DNA of 64,000 bases from Rhineura floridana (taxonomy: Eukaryota > Chordata > Lepidosauria > Squamata > Rhineuridae), in NCBI RefSeq assembly GCF_030035675.1, contig NC_084482.1, forward strand, positions 227,690,943 through 227,754,942, read 5' to 3'. The position numbers were made by a program, and so were the translations under genes. The number at the start of each line of letters is the position of its first letter. The first letter of the stretch is position 1. The notes under the pieces were generated by a model that did not search any database, was not told the origin of the DNA, and saw only the letters and a program-made list of their open reading frames with translations. Positions 1 through 10,600 of the stretch are shown one piece after another.

Positions 1-1647
1 GTTTGTCCCCTGTATGAGTTTTGTGATGCAAGATAAGGGTGCTACTCTGACTGAAGCTCTTTCCACACTCGAAGCATGTATAAGATTTGTCCCCTGTATG
101 AGTTCTCTGATGTGAAGTAAGGTGGCCACTCTGACTGAAGCTCTTTCCACACTCCAAGCATTGATAAGGTTTCTTCCCTGTGTGACATCTTTGATGTACA
201 GTAAGGGTGCTACCCCACCTGAAGCTTTTTCCACACTCGAAGCATTGATAAGGTTTGTCCCCTGTGTGACATCTTTGATGCAGAACAAGGTGGCTATTCC
301 AACTGAAACTCTTTCCACACTCCAAGCATTGATAAGGTTTGTCCCCTGTGTGAGTTATTTCATGTTTACTAAGGGTGCGACTCTGACTGAAGCTCTTTCC
401 ACACTCCAAGCATTTATAAGGTTTGTCCCCTGTGTGACATCTTTGATGCACAGTAAGGTGGCTACTCCGACTGAAGCTCTTTCCACACTCCAAGCACTGA
501 TAAGGTTTGTCCCCTGTGTGAGTTCGTTCATGTTTACTAAGGGTGCTACTCTGACTGAAGCTCTTTCCACACTCCAAGCATTTATGAGGTTTGTCCCCTG
601 TGTGAGTTTTGTGATGCAAAGTAAGGGTGCTACTCTGACTGAAGCTCTTTCCACACTCAAAGCATTTATAAGGTTTGTCCCCCGTGTGGGTTCTTTGATG
701 CGAAGTAAGGTGGCCACTCTGACTGAAGCTCTTTCCACATTCTAAGCATTTATGAGGTTTGTCCCCTGTGTGAGTTTTGTGATGCAAAGTAAGGGTGCTG
801 CTCTGACTGAAGGTCTTTCCACACTCCAAGCATTTATAAGGTTTGTCCCCTGTGTGAGTTTTGTGATGCAAAGTAAGGTGGCCACTCCGACTGAAGCATT
901 TTCCACACTCCAAGCATTTATAAGGTTTGTCTCCTGTATGAGTTCTTCGATGCGAAGTAAGGTGGCCACTCTGACTGAAGCTCTTTCCACACTCCAAGCA
1001 TTTATGAGGTTTGTCCCCTGTGTGAGTTTTGTGATGCAAAGTAAGGGTGCTACTCTGACTGAAGCTCTTTCCACACTCCAAGCATTTATGAGGTTTGTCT
1101 CCTGTGTGAGTTTTGTGATGCAAAGTAAGGTGGCCACTCCGACTGAAGCTCTTTCCACACTCAAAGCATTTATAAGGTTTGTCCCCTGTGTGACATCTTT
1201 GATGCAAAGTAAGGGCGCTACTCCACCTGAAGCTCTTTCCACACTCAAAGCATGTATACGGTTTGTCCCCTGTGTGACATCTTTGATGCAAAGTAAGGCT
1301 GCCATTCTGACTAAAGGTCTTTCCACACTCCAAGCATTTATGAGGTTTGTCTCCTGTGTGACTTCTTTGATGCGAAGTAAGGCTGCCATTCTGACTAAAG
1401 GTCTTTCCACACTCCAAGCATTTATAAGGTTTGTCTCCTGTATGACTTCTGTAATGCAAAGTAAGAGTGCTACTCCACCTGAAGCTCTTTTCACACTCCA
1501 AGCATTGATATGGTTTGTCTCCTGTGTGAGTTTGTCTCTCTTGTCTCTTTGCTCCATCTTGAGTCCTCAGTTTCTGGTCCTGCTCCTCAGCTTTTTCCAG
1601 TGATACATCAGATGTTTCTCCCTCAATCTTGACCTCCCAGATGTATC
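1..1647 (-). CDS. C2H2 zinc-finger exon of a KRAB-type ZNF gene, copy A (3' end off window)
   Basis: Zinc-finger exon of the tetrapod KRAB-ZNF family, whose products bind DNA in the nucleus and usually repress retroelements or genes. The exon starts at 1,647 after a minus-strand acceptor (pyrimidine-rich TTTATTTTTCATTCCATCAG; AG at 1,648-1,649). The frame needs one base from the previous exon (g|GA TAC ATC TGG). A short acidic linker ([10 protein letters not shown]) is followed by 18 complete fingers at exact 84-bp spacing from about 1,530 down to 6. Each finger I read has C-x2-C-x12-H-x3-H ligands, and most have HTGDKP linkers. The frame stays open to the window edge, so the stop is not visible. 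Helices vary at contact positions ([21 protein letters not shown]). Copy B at 36,291-37,783 is a close paralog with the same exon boundary. Upstream parts would be the decayed KRAB-A exon at 13.4-13.5 kb and the CpG start at 15.9-16.1 kb. Confidence 0.9.
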
Positions 1648-2064
1648 CTGATGGAATGAAAAATAAAGGTGATAAAATGCTGTGGAGAAATCCTGTGAAT
1701 ATATTATGATTTGTACTTTGAAAACATATTTTTGGGAGCTCTGTTGAAATCAGAGTTAACTGTCAAAGCTCGAGGCCTTGTACAGCGTTGTTTTAGCAGT
1801 AGGTGCTTGGTAACAGGTTGTGAAAAGAGACGCAGAGAGAGTAGGGTTGCCATATTCCAATCCCACAAATCCAGGAGGCAAATTAATTGCATAATTTGCA
1901 TATTTTCCAGACCATGTCCTAATTAGGCAAATTAATCATATTAATTTGCATTGTCTAGTTGTTTTGTTTTTGTGCCTAGCAATTACCACCAAAAATTGGG
2001 CGAGGATGTGAAGATTTAAAAAAAAATCCTTCGTTTTCAACCTTAAAGGCCTATTACGGAATAT

Positions 2065-2275
2065 TTACTTATTAAGAGGATTTATATCCTGCCTTTCCAC
2101 TGTTAAAAACGGAATTCCGGGCAGCAAAACAATCAAAATGCACAATCAATGTAAAAATGTAATAAAAACACAAGAAACATAAAACAAGTCAATGCAGCAG
2201 TATAAAAATTGTACAAATTTTAACAGATAGAAATCAAGATTTCAATATTATCACCTCTGTCAATCATCTTATCTA
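2065..2275 (-). mobile_element. L2 LINE 3' end fragment
   Basis: A/T-rich text reading 'ggatttatatcctgcctttcc' followed by runs of aaaaca and ataaaac matches, in reverse, the 3' UTRs of the L2 elements elsewhere in the window (for example 27,300 and 63,194). No coding part remains. The flanking 1,857-2,065 and 2,275-2,530 are AT-rich body of the hAT insert with no gene. Confidence 0.6.
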
Positions 2276-2539
2276 AAGGGAGCATGTCTGAGCATGTAAG
2301 AAGTGTCTTTAGTACACCGATTCTCACATATCCAATCAGAGAGAGGGGAAATGCAACCTTCTATGATAAAGACTGGAACATGATGGAGACCTGAGTGCTG
2401 GCACCTCTTTTGTTAAAAAGAAAATAAAAATGCAGGGAATTCTAGAGACCTGGCATGCTGTGGCAGCATTAGACAGGGTAGCTGTTCCATTGCTATTAGT
2501 TTTATGCGAGGGAAGGTTAAACCCCCAATGCATTGAATA

Positions 2540-2632
2540 TATGCAGAGAGAGAGAGAGGGAACACCTCCTGTGTGTATGTATATATAATATACACACTGT
2601 GCATGTATGCATGCACACACACACACACATCC
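2540..2632. repeat. Compound microsatellite (GA)n, (TATA), (CA)n
   Basis: GA repeats near 2,547-2,560, a TATATAATATAC stretch near 2,580 and a CA run near 2,614-2,628 lie together. No gene is present; short frames through this block are low-complexity artefacts. Confidence 0.9.
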
Positions 2633-2904
2633 ATCCCTGGGGAGTTGGAAGTAGGGTGATCTTTGGTGGGGAGATGCCTGCCAGTCATTTTGAAGAAGGG
2701 TATGCATCAAAAATTACTTTTTAGCCTTTTCTGAATTGCTGAACAGAAGCTCTGTCAGGCAACAGGGTGAGTGAGGCAGCATTCCAATGCAACTTTACTT
2801 AGGAGTAAGCACCATTTAACAAGGTGGGTACAGGGCTGAACAATGCCAATGCTAGTATCACTGCCTTTTCTACAGAGAGGTTTGCTTTTATAGTGTGACT
2901 CTTT

Positions 2905-4195
2905 TATAGTGTGACTCTGTTGATTCTCCTTGATCTCTCAGCGGCGTTTGATACCATCGACCATGGTATCCTTCTGGGGAGACTCGCGGAGTTGGGAGTT
3001 GGAGGCACTGCTTGGCAGTGGTTCCGCTCCTACTTGGCGGATCGTCACCAGAAGGTAGTACTTGGGGAACATTGCTCGACTCCTTGGACTCTCCATTGTG
3101 GAGTCCCTCAAGGGTCGGTTTTGTCCCCCATGCTTTTTAACATCTACATGCAGCCTCTGGGTGCCGACATCAGGAGTTTTGGAGTGCGTTGCCACCAGTA
3201 CGCTGATGACACGCAGCTCTATTTCTCCTTTTCATCTTCTACAGGTGAGTCTGTGGATGTGCTGAATCACTGCCTGACCGCGATAATGGACTGGATGAGA
3301 GCTAATAAACTGAGACTCAATCCAGACAAGACTGAGACACTGTTGGTGAATGCCTTCCCTGCCCAGATGGTGGATGCTTACCCTGTTCTAGATGGGGTTA
3401 CACTCCCCTTGAAGGAACAGGTTCGTAGTCTTGGGGTTCTTTTCGATCCTTCCTTGTCTCTGGAGGCGCAAGTGGCCACGGTGGCAAGGAATGCATTCTA
3501 CCACCTTCAGTTGGTAGCCCAGCTACGCCCCTATCTGGACAGGGATGACCTCGCCTCAGTTGTTCATGCTCTGGTAACTTCTAGGTTGGATTACTGTAAT
3601 GCGCTCTACGTAGGGCTGCCCTTGAAGACAGTTCGGAAGCTTCAGCTAGTGCAAAATGCAGCAGCCAGACTGCTGACGAGGACCAGCCGTTCAGCACATA
3701 TAACACCTGTTCTGGCCCGTTTGCACTGGCTACCTATTTGCTTCTGAGCCAGATTCAAGGTGCTGGTTTTGACCTATAAAGCCTTATACGGCGTGGGACC
3801 GCAGTATCTTGTGGAACGCCTCTCCCGCTATGAACCGACCCGGTCACTTCGCTCAGCGTCTAAGGCCCTCCTCCGGGTACCAACCCATCGGAAAGCCCGG
3901 AGGACAGTTACTCGATCTAGGGCCTTTTCTGTAGTGGCCCCCGAATTGTGGAATAGCCTCCCCAAAGAAATACACCTGGCGCCGATGCTTCTATCTTTTC
4001 GGCGCCAGGTTAAGACCTGGCTATGCTCCCAGGCATTTTAATGCGTTTAATGTTACAATTTTAAATCTCTTTGTTTCAGTTTATTTATTGTGATATTTTG
4101 TATTTCTGTACTTTTAATCTTTTGTACACCGCCCAGAGAGCTATTCGCTATGGGCGGTTTAAAAATGAAATAAAATAAATAAATAAATAAATATA
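2905..4195 (+). mobile_element. L2-clade LINE, 5'-truncated, reverse transcriptase part
   Basis: A non-LTR retrotransposon of the L2 clade that copies its RNA at a nicked target. The 278-codon frame from 2,911 holds RT blocks in order: [34 protein letters not shown], the catalytic YADDTQLYF, then [22 protein letters not shown] and [16 protein letters not shown] at 3,745-3,747 interrupts it, after which the same frame resumes (ARFKVLVLTYKALYGVGP to WLCSQAF) and stops at 4,039-4,041. The 3' UTR ends in TTTAAAAATGAAATAAAATAAATAAATAAATA at 4,193. The endonuclease and 5' half are absent. It sits inside the hAT-ended insert. One stop in an otherwise readable frame suggests moderate age. Confidence 0.92.
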
Positions 4196-4199
4196 TCTT

Positions 4200-5065
4200 G
4201 CATCTGTTCACGGGAGGGAGTGTTTAGTGGAATCAAACCCTTGTATTCCAACCTCCAGGCAGACCGTCCCATTGCACTCACCACTTAAGACACATATCCT
4301 GAGAAACAGGCAACTGAGATGAAAGCGGCTTCTCCTTGCTGACGCAACCAGAAAGTGTATGGGTAAGGGGTGGAGCAGCTGCATGTGTTGATCAAGTGGG
4401 CATGTGCAGTTTTCTAAACTGCTAGATTCTGCAGATGCAGCAGGCAAGCAGACTAAAATTCTTCATTTTTCCAGGACAACAGTGGTGTCCCTCATTGGCT
4501 AAGAACAATGGAAGGCGGGAATTTGGATTGCCAGGTCAAAAGCATCCCAAACCCTGAGATTTCAGGGGCTGGCCCTAGCGATGTCACAGGGGCAGGCCCG
4601 AGTGCTGTCATTAAGCATGACATATTAGGCATCAATCACAGTTGCTGGAAGCATACAATTATATTTTTTTTCTCTGATTGGCAATTAAGCTAGAAATCCT
4701 AGCTAGAAAGAAGATGGAGCCCAGGTAGGGAACATTTAATCTAGCCTATTTGCTTTCGGCAAGAAGGGTTTAAGTGCCCTCAGGCCAGGCCAGTCACCAG
4801 AAGGCCACTGTAGGGAGAAAGGAGCCTTAGGACAGTTTCGTTGACAGGTTGCTGCATTGTCTATTGCTTAATTGCACTGTTGTAATGTGTTTCATTTATT
4901 TTAAGTGGATGTTAAATGTTTTAATCTTACAAATGGTTCAATCTTATTTTAATGTAGAATTTTGAATGTTTCAATCATAAGGACTTATGTCTGTTGTAAG
5001 CCGCCCTGCGTTCCACTTGGAAAAAAGGCGGGGTATAAATAAAGATAATAATAATAATCATCATA
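4200..5065 (+). other. Non-coding interior of the hAT insert, ending in a LINE 3' tail
   Basis: No coding frame with family features is present. About 4,860-5,065 is the 3' end of an L2/CR1-type LINE on the plus strand (TGTAAGCCGCCCTGCG, then GGGGTATAAATAAAG and an ATAATA microsatellite). The stretch 4,500-4,660 is unassigned. Confidence 0.5.
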
Positions 5066-5129
5066 ATAATAGTGTTGTGGAGATGTTAGATGGGAGCATT
5101 CGGGAGTAAAGATGGATGCCCCCGAAGGC

Positions 5130-5225
5130 TGCAATTCTAAACACACTTACTAAGGGACTAAGCCCCATAGAATTCAACAGGACTTACTTCTGAGTAGATG
5201 TAGTTTGGATTGTGCTGCTCGTAAA
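5130..5225. repeat. Foldback MITE-like repeat ('TGCAATTCTAAACACACTTAC...')
   Basis: The sequence folds on itself: 'actaagggactaagccccatag' is followed by 'caacaggacttacttctgagtag', and the ends read gctgcaattcta and ggattgtgctgc. Related pieces occur at 2,790-2,820, 10,265-10,320 and 11,025-11,090. It is a short non-autonomous repeat common in reptile genomes; the superfamily is not determined here. Confidence 0.55.
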
Positions 5226-5619
5226 CCTTGACTAGGGATCCTCTGCAAAGACATCCATATCCAAGCAGGGTTGGCAACCCCCTGCCTGGAACGCCCTGCC
5301 CTTATCTTTTAATGTGGGTGCTCCAAACGTCTTTACAGATTTGACCCTTCACTTCAGAAAGAGGTCTGAGAAATGAGTAAGAGTAAGAAGATTCTCTACC
5401 CTTTCTGTCTCCCCTGTGGGCTGCTATAAACTCACTTTGACAACCAACCCAATTCCAGTGAGGAATAATGGGCAGAGATAAAACACACATGTTTTGGTCT
5501 ACCTTCACAGAGCAGCTTGGGAACAACAACTGCAGCCACACTTTCAAATATGTGAATTCTCTTTTACCACTATTGGGCAAAAAACAAACTGCCATAAAAC
5601 CAACAAGGAGCATCATCAA

Positions 5620-5983
5620 TGGGTTTAAGAGGGTTGAGCTGAACACATGGAACCACTGCTGTTGCTTCTATGGCTGTAATGGAGTGAGGTTAAAGATAAG
5701 TGAAATGCAAATAGAAAACAACAACACAAAAGAGAGTGATACTTTCCTAAATGCAATACCATGCCAACTACAACAAGATTCCATGAATAAGGCAGAAAAC
5801 TCAGCATCCCACAACCAGTCAGGATTCATAACCAAAAACCCAAACTAAAAAAACCTGGCAGCCAGTCAGCCAAGGTCACAGAAATCCCCATGCAGCACAA
5901 CCTGACCTGGGGGTTGCAGTTAGTGCAGAATGCTGCAGCACGATTGCTGACACAAGTGAGATCCTATCAGCACATAATACCTA
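5620..5983. repeat. Local duplication, copy 1 (about 360 bp)
   Basis: The text from 'catcatcaatgggtttaag' to 'gatcctatcagcacataat' recurs downstream as 6,727-6,884 plus 8,110-8,325. The second copy is split by an L2, and a CR1 lies between the copies. Its end ('ttgcagttagtgcagaatgctgcag') resembles an L2 RT fragment (LVQNAAA). No intact gene. Confidence 0.85.
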
Positions 5984-6722
5984 AACATAAGAACATAAGA
6001 AGAGCCTGCTGGATCAGGCCAGTGGCCCATCTAGTCCAGCATCCTGTTCTCACAGTGGCCAACCAGGTGCCTGGGGGAAGCCCGCAAGCAGGACCCGAGT
6101 GCAAGAACACTCTCCCCTCCTGAGGCTTCCAGCAACTGGTTTTCAGAAGCATGCTGCCTCTGACTAGGGTGGCAGAGCACAGCCATCACAGCTAGTAGCC
6201 ATTGATAGCCCTGTCCTCCATGAATTTGTCTAATCTTCTTTTAAAGCCGTCCAAGCTGGTGGCCATTACTGCATCTTGTGGGAGCAAATTCCATAGTTGA
6301 ACTATGCGCTGAGTAAAGAAGTACTTCCTTTTGTCTGTCCTGAATCTTCCAACATTCAGCTTCTTTGAATGTCCACAAGTTCTAGTATTATGAGAGAGGG
6401 AGAAGAACTTTTCTCTATCCACTTTCTCAATGCCATGCATAATTTTATACACTTCTATCATGTCTCCTCTGACCCGCCTTTTCTCTAAACTAAAAAGCCC
6501 CAAATGCTGCAACCTTTCCTCGTAAGGGAGTTGCTCCATCCCCTTGATCATTCTGGTTGCCCTCTTCTGAACCTTTTCTAACTCTATAATATCCTTTTTG
6601 AGATGAGGCGACCAGAACTGTACACAGTATTCCAAATGCGGCCGCACCATAGATTTATACAACGGCATTATGATATCGGCTGTTTTATTTTCAATACCTT
6701 TCCTAATTATCCCTAGCATGGA
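5984..6722 (-). mobile_element. CR1-clade LINE, 5'-truncated 3' part
   Basis: The minus frame reads the C-terminal RT part of a CR1 element: MLGIIRKGIENKTADIIMPL, then YKSMVRPHLEYCVQFWSPHL, LEKVQKRATRMIKGM and ending FKRRLDKFMEDRAINGY. The 3' end has the repeated TTCTTATG-type terminus (at 5,984, 'aaacataagaacataag' on plus). It is a close relative of the longer copy at 41,868-43,884. The first residues of the long minus frame here come from the flanking duplicated sequence, not CR1. Confidence 0.9.
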
Positions 6723-6726
6723 AGGT

Positions 6727-8325
6727 GCATCATCAATGGGTTTTAGGGGGTTGAGCTGAACGCATGGAAGCACTGCTGTTGCTTCTATGACTGTAATGGA
6801 GTGAGGTTAAAGATAAGTGAAATGCAGAAAGAAAACAACAACACAAAAGATAGTGATGCTTTCCTAAATGCAATACCATGCCAAGAAAACATGTGTGTCC
6901 TCCTGGATCTCTCAGCTGCTTTTGACCACGGTATCTTCCTATCTCTCAGGCAGGTACCAACGGGTGGCATTGGGGGAGGAGGTTTCAGACCCTTGGCCTC
7001 TCAATTGTGGAGTGCCACAGGGTTCTATCCTCTCCCCCATGCTATTCAACATCTATGTGAAGCCGCTGGGAGCCATCATCAGGAGTTTTGGGCTGCAGTG
7101 TCACCAATATGCAGATGACACTCAGCTCTATCTCTCATTTAAATCTTCACCAGAGTTGGCTGTGCAGACCATGTCCAAGTGCCTGGAGTCCATAAGTGGA
7201 TGGATGGGCAAAAATAGGCTGAAGCTGAATCCTGACAAGACTGAGGTGTTGCTTGTGGGTGACAAGAGAAGGTTGGGAGACATCGACTTGATACTTAATT
7301 GGGTAAGATTACCCCTAAAGGACCAGGTCCGTAGCCTAGGGGTCATTCTTGACTCCCAGCTGTCCATGGAGGCTCAGGTTTCGGCAGTGAGCCGGGCAGC
7401 TTGGTATCAGTTACATCTGATACAAAGGCTGTGGCCCTACCTCCCTATGCATCTGCTCCCACGAGTGATACATGCCCTGGTCTCCTCTCGCTTAGACTAC
7501 TGTAATGCGCTCAATGTGAGGTTACCCTTGAAAATGGTCCGGAAACTCCAGCTGGTACAGAATGCGGCGGGCCGCATAGCCGCCAGGATCACATCACCCC
7601 GGTGTTGGTAGATCTACACTGGCTACCAGTGGTTTACCAGGCCCAATTCAAGGTGTTGGTCTTGACCTTTAAAACCCTATACGGTTTCGGCCCAGTGTAT
7701 ATGAAGGACCGCCTCCAGTATCATCAATTAGGCCGCCTTACAAGATCAGCCACACAGGACCTCCTCTCGGTCCCACCAATCAAAACAGCTAGGCTGGTGC
7801 GGACCAGAGAGAGAGCGTTCTCGGTTGTGGCCCCCACCCTCTGGAATTCCCTCCCTTACGATCTCCGACATGCCTCCTCCCTGATGAGTTTCCGTCGAGC
7901 TTCAAAGACCTGGCTATTCAGGCAGGCCTTTAAGAACGCTGGGGGGATTATTTTTTCTTGATGTTTTAATTATTGTTTTTGGTGTTAGATTAAATTGCTG
8001 AATGTGTTGATTGTATATTGTATATTTTATTCTATGTAAGTCACCTAGAGTGTCCGTTAAGTCGGACAGATAGGCGACTAACAAATAAAAGTTTATTTAT
8101 TATTTATTTATTAACCACAACAAGATTCCTATGAATAAGGCAGAAAACTCAGCATCCCACAACCAGTCAGGATTCATAACCAAAAACCCAAACTAAAAAA
8201 ACCTGGCAGCCAGTCAGCCAAGGTCACAGAAATCCCCATGCAGCACAACCTGACCTGGGGGTTGCAGTTAGTGCAGAGTGCTGCAGCGCGATTGCTGACA
8301 CAAGTGAGATCCTATCAGCACATAA
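6727..8325. repeat. Local duplication, copy 2, split by an L2
   Basis: 6,727-6,884 matches 5,620-5,775 and 8,110-8,325 matches 5,775-5,983. The L2 at 6,885-8,109 sits between them, at the point where copy 1 reads 'ccatgccaactacaacaag'. The order of events is duplication, then the L2 insertion in copy 2 and the CR1 insertion between copies. Confidence 0.85.
6885..8109 (+). mobile_element. L2-clade LINE, 5'-truncated (second subfamily)
   Basis: RT blocks in order: [20 protein letters not shown], the catalytic [38 protein letters not shown] and [11 protein letters not shown] (frame to 7,611). The C-terminal part follows in another frame (7,602-7,961, LDLHWLPV-like start, LTFKTLYGFGP, ERAFSVVAPTLWNSLP). 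The 3' UTR contains GTCACCTAGAGTGTCCGTTAAG and ends in TTTATTATTTATTTATTA. A frameshift near 7,600 separates the two parts. It is less similar to the 2,905 element than that element is to 34,165-35,541, so it is another subfamily. Confidence 0.9.
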
Positions 8326-8460
8326 TTTATTTATTTCTGTGATTTATTTATCGCCCATCTGGCTGGAAACCGAGCCACTCTGAGCGATGTACAAAGTCAT
8401 AATATATAAGTATCACAACATCAAAACAGCAATAAAACTAAAACAACAGGTAAAGGTCAC
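8326..8460 (-). mobile_element. L2 LINE 3' tail
   Basis: Reads on plus as 'tttatttctgtgatttatttatcgcccatctggctgg...ccactctgagcgatgtacaa', the reverse of the plus-strand L2 end at 56,760-56,820 (TGTACATCGCCCAGAGTGGCTGG). No coding sequence. Confidence 0.8.
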
Positions 8461-8479
8461 CACAACAAAGTTCAACAAA

Positions 8480-8885
8480 GCTTCTGGCCCGTATAGTCCA
8501 CAAGGTGCGTCATTTGCGAAACCGAAAGCGACATCTCCTCTCACTCTCAGCATCCAGCGTAGCAAACAGCGAGAGGCAGCACAAACAGGCCCCACGAAGA
8601 CGCGACCACAGGAAAGTACTCCCCGAGAAGCCAAAAGCAAAGGCGATGAGAGGCAAAACGCGGCCGACACAAGGCGAAACGAGCAAGGCCAGCACGGCAG
8701 GACAATGGAGGCTGCAGGGGCGCGCCCCAACCCCAGCAGCCAGCGGAAAACTGCCACGGTGAACAACGCTGTCTCCCGAATAGAGGCCGCAGACCCAGGT
8801 TCTCCGAAGGGCCGCAGCTCATCCCCAGCTCCGATCCGGCAACCAGGAAATGGCGGCGGCGGCGGCGGCCCAGCGTAGGTGAAAG
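8480..8885 (-). promoter_or_regulatory. Orphan CpG-rich block with promoter-like motifs
   Basis: This 400-bp block is much richer in CpG than its AT-rich surroundings. On the minus strand it contains CCGCCGCCGCCGCCATTTCC, which resembles a YY1-type GCCGCCATTT site beside an ETS-type TTTCCT. Long frames run on both strands (163 codons plus, 193 codons minus), but neither shows a known domain and both look like products of high GC. It could be a captured host promoter or a LINE 5' UTR. No gene follows it visibly. Confidence 0.45.
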
Positions 8886-9059
8886 TCTTACATCGTATTT
8901 CTGATAGCTGGCATCCAAGTCGGGTCCGAGGGTGGTGACATAAGAGGGGGGGGAGGCTACCCCGTATTCTCCAATGCATTGTAACCTCCAACAAGGGAGA
9001 AATTACCGCATAAAAGCTGTTTGTTGCGGAGCTCCCTCGCCCGTAGTTGTTACTCCTGC

Positions 9060-9482
9060 CGCCATGATGAAGTTAGTACCTCTGCTCTGAAATCTGCATT
9101 GGTTACCATTGGTTACCAGGCCAAGTTCAAGCTGTGCTTTCCATGTTATGGGTGCCACATAGTACTTGTTCTGCCCTTGTAAGAAATCAGTCCTGTAACG
9201 TGGCAGCACCTACACTTTGGAACTCCTTGCCTATTGACATTAGGCAGACTTTTCAGCACCTGCTAAAATCAGTTTTCTTGAGGCAAGCCTCTCTAGGCAT
9301 GTAGAAGCTATTGTGTTTTTAAATCTGTTTTTAACTCATTGTTGGTTTTATTATTTTGAATGTTTTTAAATACCTGTCCTTGACTGTTTTTGCCAATAAT
9401 TTTATTGTTTTAATTCTTTCTGTAAAACGCTTTGAGATTTTTTACAAGCAGTATATAAATGTTGTAAATAAAAATACATGAA
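9060..9482 (+). mobile_element. L2-type LINE 3' end, old
   Basis: Remnants of the L2 C-terminus can be read (GCACCTACACTTTGGAACTC corresponds to the APTLWNSLP motif, followed by a FLRQAS-like end). A T-rich 3' UTR follows, ending 'gcagtatataaatgttgtaaataaaaat'. The frame is heavily decayed. Confidence 0.75.
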
Positions 9483-9524
9483 TCAATTTTGGAGCCACTG
9501 TGTCCCTTGAATCTCTTCCCACTT

Positions 9525-9700
9525 TACGAACAAAGGAATCTGCCTTATACTGACTCAGGCCATTTGGTACCATCGAGCTCAGTACTGATGACGTGGACTA
9601 GCATTGGCTCTCCAGGATTCCAGGCAATAGTCTTTTCCCGAAATTAAATTCTGGACCTTTCCACACAAAGCATATGCCCTACCAATGAGCTACAACCCTC
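9525..9700 (-). mobile_element. tRNA-derived SINE (reptile MIR-like type)
   Basis: In reverse it reads a tRNA-like head (GTAGCTCATTGGTAGGGCATATGC) and a body ending ACTGAGCTCGATGGTACCAAATGGCCTGAGTCAGTATAAGGCAGATTCC. This is a common reptile SINE whose tail ends in 'tatAAGGCAG.TTCC'. Related pieces lie at 33,560-33,715 and 60,850-60,930. Confidence 0.75.
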
Positions 9701-9769
9701 CCCCTGTTTTAAAAAAGTATCTTTTAAAATTGTTCTTTGCAATTCACTCTTGAATGCACATCATACCTA

Positions 9770-9960
9770 GGGCAGATCCACACCCATTCATTTATAGCAC
9801 ATTCAACACCCATTTGAAGCACATGAATCCCACCACAGAATCATGGGAATTGTAGTTTGTTAAGGATGGTTTGTGAGGGGGAAACTACACTTCCCAGGAT
9901 TCTTTAGGGGAAGTCATGCACTTTAAATGTGAATTGGATGTGCTTTAAATATGTTGATCT
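9770..9960. repeat. Foldback MITE with 'actacaattccca' arms
   Basis: 'aatcatgggaattgtagtttg' and 'gaaactacacttcccaggattct' are inverted arms around a short spacer, flanked by 'gcacattcaacacccatttgaagcac' and 'gtgctttaaatatg'. Relatives lie at 15,310-15,525 and at 49,300-49,409 continuing at 55,598-55,690. The arms contain an ACTACAAYTCCCA core like the ZNF143 (SBS) site. Confidence 0.7.
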
Positions 9961-10329
9961 ATTTAATCAACATTGACTGCATGTAAATTGTTTTAATTAT
10001 TTTTTTCAAAACAGAAATGAGCTATAAAGTGTCCTGGGTGACCATGGGCTTCTCACCATCTCTCAACCTATCTGCCCTTCAGGATGAAATAAACAGAGAA
10101 CCATGACCACCGCAAGGAAGAAGGGCACACTTAAAATGTAGAGGAAACAATCATCTACAACCATAGTGTGAAATCAATACTTATTGGGACACAGTATGAA
10201 GAAATATTTATATAAGCATGACTATCAAATATGTTTATTAATTACATGATCTGTGAAGATATTTATGGTGCAATCCTACGTTTTTCTACTCAGAAGCAAC
10301 TCCCAATGTATTCCTCAAGTGATAAGGAA

Positions 10330-10600
10330 CTTTTTCTTTCAACAAGCCTTTTAAGTTGAGACCAGTCTGCGTCTGAGTTGGAATTGCTTTTTAATATGTT
10401 TTTAAACCCTTTCTTTTTTTAAAAAAAAAGATGTTTTTTAAAGCTTTTAAAAATGTTTCTAAAGATGTTTTAATATATTTTAAAGTCTGTTTTTATGATG
10501 TTTTAAAGTGTTTTTGGTGCTTTTGTTTGCTGCCCTGGGCTCCTACTGGGAGGAAGGGTAGGATGTAAATCAAATAATAAATCAAACAATAAATAAACTT
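10330..10600 (+). mobile_element. L2 LINE 3' UTR
   Basis: The sequence runs from 'aacaagccttttaagttgagaccagtctgcgtc' through T-rich repeats to 'ggctcctactgggaggaagggtaggatgtaaatcaaataataaat'. This is the plus-strand form of the L2 ends at 27,300-27,540 and 63,194-63,410. The coding part is absent. Confidence 0.8.

Noticed and set aside
122-1603. Plus-strand frames with repeated [15 protein letters not shown] units (also 36,216-37,739)
   Set aside because: They are antisense shadows of the 84-bp zinc-finger repeats; the minus strand encodes proper C2H2 fingers.
1-1647. Regular 84-bp direct repeats as a CRISPR-like array
   Set aside because: The units are coding zinc fingers with variable helix codons, and the genome is vertebrate.
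8413-8994. 193-codon minus-strand ORF in the CpG-rich block
   Set aside because: No domain, and an overlapping plus-strand ORF of similar length; high GC alone explains both.
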